A stretch of 64,000 nucleotides of DNA from Chamaelirium japonicum. Its lineage: Eukaryota > Streptophyta > Magnoliopsida > Liliales > Melanthiaceae. The DNA is taken from assembly GCA_947650365.1 (NCBI GenBank), contig OX393551.1, positions 63,233,173 through 63,297,172 of the forward strand. The letters are read 5' to 3'. The notes below the pieces were generated by a model. It saw only the letters and a list, made by a program, of their open reading frames with translations, was not told the DNA's origin and ran no database searches. The stretch's first letter is position 1. Each line of letters opens with the position of its first letter. A program made the position numbers and the translations under genes. Of this stretch, positions 48,201 to 59,900 are shown piece after piece.

Positions 48201-50880
48201 CTCTAGAAAAAATCCCCAAAGATCTCAATAAAACTCTAGAGTGCTGAATTGCGGATAAGATATAACAATAGAGGCCATTTAGCACAATAAGCCCTTGCAG
48301 CCACTTTGTTAGCATCAATCTTTGGGAGAATTGGTATTAGAAACTCGATTCTTTTACAAACCTGAACTTTCTTGGGTATGACATTAGAAATTTTAGCAAT
48401 CATGTAAATTTTTTAACTCATTCCAACTATTTAGTCCAACATAGAATAAGGTAGAGTCCTCTGAAATTAGTTGAACTTTGTCTATTGCCCTTTCTTTTCA
48501 ATTGCAATAACCCAAGTCCTCGTCTTCTTAGGGTAAGGGTAGAAGGGTAAATGTCTGGCCTATGCAGTCAAAAGCTCAGGCACAACCCAGACGCAAGGGT
48601 TGCGCCTTCGCCTAGGTGTGATCTTAAGCTTTTGACTATATTTTTCTTTGGTGTTTTAGGGGGGCCTAGTGCCCCCCTACATTCCTTCCTCTCCCCACGT
48701 TAAAATTAATATTTAGGTATTTAAGCAAAACAAGATAAAAATCTTGATAGAAAAACTAAGAAAGAGTACAAATATCCTCCAATAGTATAAGCATAGCATC
48801 AACTAAAATCTCCCATAAAAAACTGATAAAGAGTCTAAAGAATCGAAACATCTTGGTTAGAAACTTAAAATAACAAGTCTATAAAATTAGAAATTGTATT
48901 TTAGGAACTTAAAATAATAAGGCTAGTATTGTTGGGGGTAAATTATATTTTGAGCTTTGGACACATTGTCAAAACCAATACCATTGCGTTTGGGGATGAA
49001 CCCAATTTGAGAAGATTTGAACAAATCTAGGTTTTGCCGTTTTGGATGAGATATATTTCACCAAATCAAGACTTTTGGAGAGCCTTTTGGACAAGTAAGC
49101 AAATTGGGATATTTAGGACTCTCAGGGCTTTAGGGAAAAGCGGGGAGAAAAAGGTCAACGAATGCAATTAAAAAAATTCTTCGCTTTAATCTGGACACCC
49201 TAGGCACACCTGCACCTCAAGGGGCATGGGCACTACCTAGGCGAGGCACTATGCTTGTGCCTTGAGGAGCCTGGTGCGCCCAGGTGTGCCTTTGATTGCA
49301 TATAGTCTATCTAAGTTCCCATAAGAAGGTACATGGGAAGTATATGTTCAATAGATTTCACATCCTCTACATAATATCCACATTTACTTGATAAATATGG
49401 TTGTCTATTGTTTTGTTGGAATTCAACACCAATTAGACTATTGACATCATATTATAGAATCTAGTCAGGTATTTGTGGAGCTTTGATTATGCTACATAGC
49501 CAACTATATCTTGATTGGAGAAGGCTTGTTTGTTGCCTTCGTCATGTAATATGGGGATCAAGAACGATGATTCTTCAAATTTCACAAGAATTTGATCCGG
49601 AAGGATCTTACACAAGGTATCTTCTGGTTCTTACCTGACATTGGGATGATCAAGTCTGGATATGGCTCAGAAATATAAAATATCCAGGCTATATAGGTTA
49701 TTATTGTAGTAATGGCCACTTATATGCTCGTATACTCATTTGTATACATTTTATCCACATTCTGTACATAGTCAGTTTTCAGATACTAGGTATGGATAGA
49801 CATAAGACCATACATTTTATTCATCGGGGGAGGTTTATTATTACTAATAGTTGATACTTGGGATCCATGTAGCCTAAATCTAAGTTTATGACTGGCATAC
49901 TTGTTATATGATTCTCTCTACGTGAGAAATGTTCATTATAAGACTTGATTCCTTATCTATGTCATCATTTTGTAGAATAAACGATCATTAGTGGTTTATG
50001 TTTTTTGTAAATATTTGATTTTGGCTAGGCGTCTAGAGATTATAGATTATTATAAGTTTTGATGCAATTTCTTCCTGTAGTTCTGGAATCATCTCGTCAA
50101 ACACGCCTTTCTCGATTTTTGTTACTATGGTACGACATGTAATTCAATCATCAGTTAAAAGGAAGAACAAATATGTTCACGGAGAGCCTTGTTAGATGCC
50201 AACTTGGTATATAACGGATTCCCAACCAACACAAAAACAAGGAACAACCTTGAAGGACTTGCGGGGAAAAGATAGCACAAACCTCACCAAGTCAACCAAT
50301 TAAGGTGAAGCCTAAGAATCATCCAACCAAGGTTGTCATATCGTGTATCGTATCGTGTATCGTTTTTCCTATTTTGTGTATCGTGTATCGTAAGATACGG
50401 TTAAATTTATATTTTATACATATATATATATAATAAATATAGAAAGTACATACTAGAATATTAAATATGAAAAGTCAAGTAGAAGAGTAAGACATTCCCT
50501 ATAATTTCACATCAAACATAACATTGGCCTATACAAAAAATATGATGTATATATTTATATAAAAAAGAAATCATATATAAGTATTATCTATGATCTATCA
50601 ATATATTGTTCTCAAAATATTCGAATGGTCAATGAAGACAAAACAAAAACTCAAAAAGTAGGAAGATCTTATTTTTCAATTTCCACCGCATCTACATCAT
50701 CAATTTGATCATCAACAATAGATAATTTATCACCACTTGCTTCTTTATCTTTCTCTAATGTCTCTTGGACCTCTTATTTATTTTCATTCTCATCCTCATT
50801 GTCTTATTCAAAGTCATCCACTTCTTTCCTTTAGCCTTACTTTATGAACATAGATCCATTAGCCCTCTACTAAGAAGTAC

Positions 50881-50968
<88 letters not shown>

Positions 50969-53900
50969 TAGAAATGGAATCCTATAACTATTGAAATTAG
51001 CAAAGTTGTAGATATTTGGTGTTCCAAGCTCTAGAAAAATTTTAAAAACAAATGGCATTGGAATCCGACAACTCTAGAGAAAGATTTGTAAAACACCTAT
51101 AAATTTCTAAAAAAAAATTAGTATCACTTCACTCTAAGTTAGAAAATATTCCTAAGTATTTTTTTAACGCTAAGAGACCTATATAGTCCTTTGGGAAATT
51201 AAGAGAAAAAAATTCATTTTAAAAGTTTCAAAAAAAAAAAAAATAACAAACAAAAAAACATGTTTTCACCGTATCGGACCGTATCGTGTATCGTATCGTA
51301 GCGTATCGTATAGTGTATCGTACGATACAGGAGAAAAACGATACGTAAACCCGATACGTATCATTTTTCTCTTGTATCGTATCGTATCGTACGATACGTA
51401 TCGTGTATCGTACGATACTAACAACACTGCATCCAACCCTCTAACTTCATGAAAACATGGTCCCCAATTTCATATTACGTACACTCAGCCTATACCTCCA
51501 CACACCATTATCATTACCTGAAGAACTGTCAACTCTACAACCGTTTCCTTAGTAACGTAAGGCTCATGTCTTTATGGCTCTCAACGTCCTTCATTTCTTG
51601 TGTTTGATTGTGAAGAAAATTAATACATTGTATATGAATCACTTGAACACATTAAAAGTAGAAAGGGTTCAACATTTGGTGATGCTAGAGTTATATATAT
51701 TTAGAGCCTTGCTAGATGCTAGAAGCACATTTTTAGATAAACTGCTAACATGCTATTTTCTTTTTGTTTGTTGGTAAAGAAACAAAAAGTAGCTCGTTCA
51801 TTATATATTGGTCATTTGATATGATAGCTGAGTTTTGGTTTGCAGGGGGAGAGGAAATTTTCCGTGCTTGTTGGGATTGCATTAGTTTTCATAATACATG
51901 TCTTGGGGTTCTACTGGTGGTACAGAAATGATGACCTTCTATACCCACTGGTCATGCTTCCACCTAAAGAAATACCGCTATTTTGGCATGCAATATTCAT
52001 TATTATGGTGAATGGTATTATCTCAAACACTATCTTCAAATGTCTTTTAATATCTGTCTTAAATTACCTATATTTTTGTGGTAAATTGATTTATGCTTTG
52101 AATATGTTGAAGGCATGCTGTAGGTAAATTGTTTGTTGATGAAATTCAAAATCTGCACTCTTTTCAATGCTCAACCTTGAAAATAATTGATAATATAAAT
52201 ATTGATTTCTTCCTTTAATATGTTGAAGGCATGCTATAGTTGTCATTCTTCCTGAATTTCTTCTCTTTTTTCTTATTTTAGATCTTTATTCATGGGGAAG
52301 TGCAATAATAGTGCATATTGATTTCCGGTAGTGTTTGTCTAATCAAGATGGAAAAAAAATCCTGTTTCCATCTTTTAGAAGGAATACGTGCAAAGACAGA
52401 TGCATTAATTTCACGTCTCTGATCTGTTTACCATTTTCTTTCCATATCGTAACGAAGCTTATTATGTTCATTTGGTTAATTCACATTCATTGCCTGTCAA
52501 GAACAATATTCCTCTTAAAATTCTTGCTCTGTCCTTGAAAATAGTTGTGTGTATATGTTTGTTCACCCTTGTGTTCCTGAGTAGCACTGACAAAGCGTCT
52601 CCACTATGACAAGCGGTTAATCTTGATATTCGGCATGCATACTTGATATTAGCAATGCTTATGTTCTCTGCGCACTGGATTGGTGCGTTCGACGAGTAGA
52701 GTTTGTTCAGTAGTAACCAATGGTCAGTTTTGGAAATTCACGTCCTTGATTGTTGGTACAGGTGACTTTTATGATTCAAAAATCAATTTATTTTTTAATT
52801 TTTATGTTTTATTATTTTCTACAATTCTAAAAATGTATTTCTTTCATCCATAATACTTCTTATTAAAAGAAACCAACTAACAATCCAAAATTTATCAAAG
52901 AAATACCTCTGCTTATTCCACCTCTTCTCTCCCACATGCACTTTCTCCCACCCCCATCTCAATATAAACATTCTCTCTTCTGGACTTGATAGTTTCTAAG
53001 GACTAAATATGCTTAGAAGGTTTATAAATAAAACCTAGAGTTTGATAAGATCATTTGTGTTTTCATTCAAACATCACTTCATAATCTTTTCTCTAGGAAA
53101 TATTTCATGGCTTTTTTTCAGCTGTTGATAGGTTGTCGTACTATGTTTTAAAAAAATTGGCATGATCACCTACGAAAGCTCTTTGATTAAGTTCTTTTGT
53201 GTTGTTTTCCTTGATGCAATTGAAGCGTCTGTTGATAACGAATTTCATTACCATTTCATCTGATGGCTGCCTGCAATAAGCACACAGACTTGATTCCTTG
53301 GTACTGTATATATCAATTGTATCTATCATATGAATTCTCTTGAGTCTGTTCTGCCTCACCCGTCATCACTGTATTTTACTATTGTTTACTTTCATATTTG
53401 TGTTGCTGGTGGTTCATCTCCTTTTATCACTTAGCAAGGAGCTGTTACTCCACATTCTGCTATTGTTTTTTTTTTCTCCTATTTCTTCGTGTTGTAAGCT
53501 TGACATGGATATATTTTTTGCAAGCCGCATTACCACGTCATTCATCAGAGTCATTTGAGTCTTATCCATGATCTTTGAATAGTTATTATACAAGAATAAA
53601 TTGGGACAAGTTGGAGGTTGGTGAACTCATCTACATGAATTAACTCTACCTTTGACTTTGTTTTTGTGATTCGCATATTCCGTGTCGTTTAATATATAAT
53701 GTCAGCCCCTTTCTTGATACCAGCCAGTATCACTATGTCTCTGCACATTTGACTTTGCACACTGATGTACAAAACGACAATTCCTTCAAAGGGGGTGATA
53801 AATATTGTATTTTATTTGGCTTTACATGGTCGCCATGAGCCAAAGTTCAGTGAGGGTACTAAGATCTTAATCCCGAAAATACCCTTATCGTTTTCCACTA

Positions 53901-56900
53901 AGACTCAAAATTGTTTAAAAATATTTAATTTATGCTTACTAGGATAAGGGTATTTTTGGAATAAAAATTGACAGAGGTGGCTAAATGCAGATGGAGCATA
54001 GTTTAGGGATCAAATTGTTCAAAAAAAAAGTTGAGGGACCAATATGAAATGTGGTGTATAGTTCAGGGGAAATTTTTGTACTTTGCCCTTTTTTAGTTGG
54101 AAAATATATATCTGACTTGAACCTTTATCTCGCCCTCCCTGCACACTAAGGTTATGTTCGTCATCAACATAATCATATTATTAGGTAAAGAAGGCAACAT
54201 TATTAAGGCCGGCCTTTAGTGCTCTTTTCTTTGATTCGAGTTAATGTTGGTTTGAGGCTATTATCACTGTACTACTGTAGTGAATGTTTTTTTTTACCTT
54301 ACACCGGTTTTGGTCAATGTTTGAATTTCTCTCTTTCAACAACACTACCTCTCAACAAACCTCCACTCATGACTACTTTTTTTTTTGTGGTACAATTGTA
54401 TGCATAAAGTTTATCTACGCTTGCGATCTTCCCTAAAACAATTAGTGGTCTTCTATTAATTGCCCTCTTTTCACCTTTCTTGTCATGATCCACAACTACA
54501 ACCTTGTTGATCCTTTGAGAAATTGTAGGGTGCGGTGCCACTTAGCAACCTCTGTTTGCAACTATAGGATTTTAGTTAAATTGAATGTCGGTGGTAATTA
54601 TGCCCAAAAATTATGCTCTATTGTTATTTGCAGTTCTCCATCACTATAATAACCTCTTCTTGTTCTTGTGCCAATTGCTCAAATTTATACTAGACCATGT
54701 GCTATCACTGTATACATGGATTTGCCATTTTTGCATTTTTTGTTCTAAGTCATGTCTTACTGACAATCTTGCTTGTCCCTTTCACACCGTCACTAATCTC
54801 TTAAAATCACTTCTATTATAGAGAACTGTATGAACAAAAGTTTGCTCACCACAAAACCCGCTCAATAGAGATAAATACAAAAATTGAGTAAAGGAAGTGT
54901 GGTAAAATCCTCTGATCCTCGATCTCCTGTGTGAAGATTTATTGAGGATTTAGATTTTCAAGTGGGTTTACAAGAATCTTTTGATTTCTGGATTGAAACT
55001 GGACACTGGGTTAGAGTCCGGAAATGGGTCCTTCCTTTCGCTGAACTTTCTACGTCGTGAGCAGAGCGAAGGTGTCTGGATGCCCAAGTTCCAAGCTTTG
55101 AATGTCCGGAATCAATCAAAAGTATTCTTTGCTTGACCCTTCCTTCTTAAAAGTTTCTCCTGAGTTTGAGTGAATTAGACGTTTGTAACTTATGGTCCAG
55201 TGAACCAGTCTGACTTGATAGTTTTTCTCTTGAGTTTGAGTGAATCGGCCATTTCTGGCTTATGGTTCAGTGAACCGGTCTTAGTTGATAGACTTGTGTT
55301 GCATTTTGTACTTGGATTGTATTAAAATCGAATTTACTCATTGAGACTCAAACTCGATGGTTTCGTGATCCAGCTTTCTTTGACTGACTTGATGGATCAT
55401 GTGGATTTATTGGATCAAGCATAAACTTGCATTGTCGAAGTATCCACTCAACTTTTCATCGGCTTTTTGTGTTTGCTTGTTGAAGACTTGAAATTTGAAT
55501 CATCAATTGTCTCTTGTTGACTTGAGATGAGTTTGATTTTTGGATTTGCTAGGCTTCTTTGACTGGGAAGTCATCTTGGGAAGGCAAAACTGTAGGTGAG
55601 GGTGTATCTTCCTCATCTTTCTCTCTTTTTCCTTTTCTTTTCTTTCCTTTCTTTCATTCTTCTCCTTATATATATTTTTTCTTGCATTAGGGCTGGCTAG
55701 GTCTGGCACTGGGGCAAGCCAGCCCTTGTACTTGGGGTTGGTTTGGTCACAAATCCCAATAACAAGTTGGTCCGACCCTAGTAAAAGACCAGTTCGGCCC
55801 CCAGTAAAGGGCCTAAAAATCATCAAGACTTAGACAAAATTTTAAAGTCCCAGACTTAATAAATTTTTTTGAAGTCTTCAGACTTAGAGAAATTCTATGC
55901 AGTCGCAGACTTACGCTTAATTACGGAGTTCTTGCGAGATCCGTAGCGGCGTACGGTTTTAAAATGTGTCTCCTATGTCTGGGAGGGAAAATTATATAAG
56001 TAGCTTAGGATCTCCTTCTATCCTGGTGATGTGAGGCTAACTCGTGGTCTTGAAAATCTCATCTCACCTCACCTCACATCATCCGTTTTGGCATCACAAC
56101 CTCAGGAGTCTTGACTATTAGCTATTGGATCTTGGTCGTCATAGCCAAGATGGATCTCTCTGGGAGGACTCGACGGTGTAGTGGAGATTAATGGTGCAGA
56201 CACAATAAACTCAGGTGCTATCTCACTAGAACTCTCAGGGGGTGGAATGATGGACACCTCTGTTAGGGTTGCAAGTGCACCAAACTGTTCGTGAGCAGTT
56301 CTTAAACAATCTCGATGAAAGCTAGTTCGATTACTAATTGAACCAAGCCCAAGCCTAGAGTTTAAGCTTGTTTAATAAATGAGAAAAGCTCAAGTAGATC
56401 AAAGCTCGGCTCGGTTGGACTCGCATACATACTTGTTTAGGGCTCGTGAGCAAGCTCGTGAGTAGGCTTGAATAGACTTAACATATATAGCCTAAGCTTT
56501 TCCAGAGATATTTCGCGAAGAAGGGGATTGAGAGAGCCACTATTGACTGGGACGGGCTGGATATTCTCAAGCTAGAGGACTCGGACAATCTCAACAAACC
56601 CTTCTCGGAAGCGGAATGCAAGCAAGCTGTTTCGACATGAAAGCGGACGGAGCGCCAGGTCCGGATGGTCTTTCCATTCTGTTTTACCAGCGTTTCTGGG
56701 ATACGATTAAAGGTGATTTGTGTCGACTTCTCTTTGACTTCTTTCAACATAAGATCTCTCTTCATAGCCTGAACTATGCATGGGTAACTTTGATCCCGAA
56801 GAAAGAAGGTGCGGAAACCATCAGTGACTACAGACCAATCAGTTTAGCGAATTGCATCTACAAGATAATTACGAAGATCCTGGCTAACCGCATGGCGAGT

Positions 56901-59900
56901 AAGATAGATGACATTATTAATAAGAACCAGACGGCCTTCATCAAAGGTCGGCTGATCTTAGACAGCATTGCTACAGCCCAAGAATTGATCTATCACATAA
57001 AGGAGCAAAAAGAGGAAGGTATCATTCTGAAGATCGACTTTGAGAAAGCGTTCGACAGACTCAATTGGAGCTTCATTATTAACACCCTCAAAGCGAAAGG
57101 CTTCTCGGATAATTGGATTAGATGGATTTGGAATTGCCTTTCCACTTCCACCCTTTCTTGTTTAGTGAACGGTCAAGCAGGTAAACAGTTTAAGACGGGC
57201 AGAGGAGTTAAGCATGGCTGTCCACTCTCCCCCTTTCTCTTCATTCTGGCTATGGATGTTTTTGATGCTATGATCAGAAGGGTGGCAAGCAGAGGTTTTC
57301 TAATAGGCATTGGTGAATCCAACTGGAAAATAGCGAACTTGCACTTTGCGGATGACACGATTATCTTTTGTGCAGCGAAGAAAGAACAAGTCAGCATGCT
57401 GAAGATCCTACTCTACTCACTAGAGATTGTTTCAGGGCTGAAGGTTAACTTTTCGAAGACTTCTCTTTTCTATATAGGGGACAATGAGACTCTAGCGACA
57501 ACACTAGCTTCAGTGCTAAACTGCCGTATAGACTCCCTCCCTACTAAATACCTTGGCTTACCTCTGAATGATAATAGACTGAAAAAGAAGGACTGGTACA
57601 AGGTGATAGAGAAGATGGATATCAGATTGACGGGATGGAAAGGGAAAAATCTCTCCTTGGGAGGCAGGTTAACCCTGGTTAATGCAGTCCTTACACTGAT
57701 TTCGTCTTACCATATTTCGTTTTACCTCATGCCGAAGTATTGCGAAGATTGACTCTATTAGGAGTAAATTCCTGTGGAAGGGTGCGGACAACAACCTGAA
57801 AACTTATCATCTGGCTAAATGGGGGAATGTCTGTAAATCTAAGGAGGAAGGAGGACTGGGTGTTATTAACCTTGCGGATCATAACAAAGCTCTTCTGGGC
57901 AAATGGTGGTGGAGACTTCAAAATGATCAAGGTGATAACTGGAGTTCGGTGATCCGAGGCAGATACTTCAAGAGATTTAAGCCGTTGCAGGTTAGAAGCA
58001 GAACGTCGGGGAAAATCTCCCCCTTCTGGAGCGGGATTCAGAAAATTAGTCATATTTATAAATGTGGAGTTAATCTGAGGGTGAGGAATGATAAGTCCAT
58101 TAGCTTCTGGGAGGATAGATGGCTGGTGGAGGGTCAACTCAAAGACTGGTACCCGGAACTCTATGAGCTGGCGTGGAACAAGAAGGCCTCGGTTCGGTCT
58201 CAATGCTTAGTTATGAATAATACCACCACCTGGGATATTAAATTTCGTCGAGTTATCCCGGTTTTCCTGCAATACCAAGTGCGGGAGCTGATGGATCTTC
58301 TGCACCTCATTTCGATCAACGACGCAGAGGACGAGGCTACCTGGCGACTGGCGTCTTCAGATAAGTTCACCACCAAGTCTTTCTACAATTTTATTAACAA
58401 GGGAGGTGTGGTATGCCCTGTGGCTGGTGCCTTGTGGAAGACTAAAGTTCCTCTTAAGATTCGTATCTTCATGTGGTTAATGATAAAGAAGAAGCTATTG
58501 ACCAGAACTAATCTCCTTCGACGTGGTAATCAACACATTACAGACACATCTTGCGTCATTTGCGGGCATGGCCGAGAAGATGTTAATCACCTTTTTATCC
58601 ACTGTCCTTTCGCTAAAGGAATTTGGGAGCAACTGAGGAAAGGGCTGAATATCAGAGGTACGCCGGGGTCGGTTTTCTCAATGTGGACAGTCTGGAGAGA
58701 AAAAAGAATTAAGCGTAGATTGCGTCATAGCTGGGATATGGTGGTCATGGCGGTTTGCTGGTGCATTTGGATGGAGCGGAATAGCAGGATTTTTAGACAA
58801 AAGACTTCCGACATAGAAGTGGTCAAGAACTCGGTGAAGATGCGGCTTAATCAGTGGAAAGTGGTTTTGCAGGGGAAGAGATTCGATCAACTAGATAACA
58901 TCATTTGTAATCTTTTTTGATTTCTTCTTGCTGTACCTTTTTGATTTCTTGTAAACTGTTTCTCGTTTATCTAATGCACTGGTAGGGGTCTAGGCCGAAC
59001 CCCCCCTCATCCTCTGAGAGGGATTTCTCAAAAAATATAGCCTAAGCTTTTGACTAAGTCTGGGGTTCATGAATAAGCTCGATAAGGGGTTGTTTGAGTT
59101 TGTTCGATTACTAATTGATCCAAGCCTAGCCTGAAGTTTAGGCTCGTTCGGTTTAATAAACGAGCCAAGCTCAAACATGTCAAAGCTCCACTAGGCTTGG
59201 TTGGATTATTAAACAAGCCAAGTCTAAGCATGAAGTTCTGGCTCGTTTAATAAACAAGCCAAGCTCAATCAGACCAAAGCTCGGCTTGTCTTGTCTCGTT
59301 TGTAGTCCCAACCTCTGTGTAAAGTTCGTGAGGCAACAGAGGTTGCTGACAAAGAGTATGAAGGGCTTCTTTGACTTTGCTCTTTCTCATGACTGGAACA
59401 TCCTGAGCCTCAAGTGGGTCCCGACTGGTAGACTCCATTTCTTTAGACGGAGTGCAGAGTTTCTTGGATATTAGCTAACCAATCATCACACTCGATCGGG
59501 GTCGAGGTGGAACAAGTGAAACTGAGGAGTTGGCAGGCGTGATTGGGCGTCTATCGGTTGAGGCACTACTCTTTTGCTCATGGCTGTGCGCATAACTATC
59601 CACCTTACATAAATCTTGTAAGACTTTCAATATGCGGCAGGTCTCGACTGGCTGAGGAGGGGTTACTCTACGAGTATCAATCCACAACTCATGATCTAGC
59701 TCTATAGACTGCAACTCCAGACTGGAGACCCTATCACCCAACTTAGCTAAAGATTTGACAACCTTTGTGGACAAGTTGGTTGTTTCTATCTCAACACGAA
59801 TGAATGTAAGAGTGATAAAGCAGACGATTGCAAACTCCCTAAGCCTAACCTTGCTATGATACCAAAATGATGTGATACACTTGTGCAAGTTAATGACGTC

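Larger units (their letters stand above)
43784..51845. other. RNFT-type intron 2 (8.1 kb)
   Basis: It holds a gypsy remnant (45348-46230), a hAT element (47197-47543), a TIR element (48560-49305) and a larger hAT-like element (50328-51429). The rest, including 43784-45340 and 49306-50327, is AT-rich with nothing recognised. Confidence 0.65.
56264..59310. mobile_element. hAT-like MITE (family A, copy 2), carrying an L1 insertion
   Basis: Left end TAGGGTTGCAAGTGCACC and right end CTCGTTTGTAGTCCCA, with a perfect 8-bp duplication ACCTCTGT (56256-56263 and 59311-59318). Removing the LINE and one copy of its duplication leaves 497 bp, against 498 bp for the intact copy in intron 1, with the same GGCTCGTTTAATAAACGAGCC-type interior. 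Confidence 0.88.
55800..59871 (-). mobile_element. old minus-strand LTR-retrotransposon fragment, split by a MITE
   Basis: On the minus strand an LTR-like end ...GTGTATCACA (59871) is followed five bases later by TTGGTATCATAGC (59865-59853), a near match to the initiator-Met primer site. A gag-like frame then starts: 59862 to 59478 is open, a single TAG (59477-59475) follows, and the same frame resumes. It runs to the MITE and, with the MITE and one target copy ignored, continues to about 56108. The blocks [20 protein letters not shown] and [16 protein letters not shown] are protein-like but unassigned. No reverse transcriptase is present, so a truncated or LARD-type element is likely. Confidence 0.5.
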
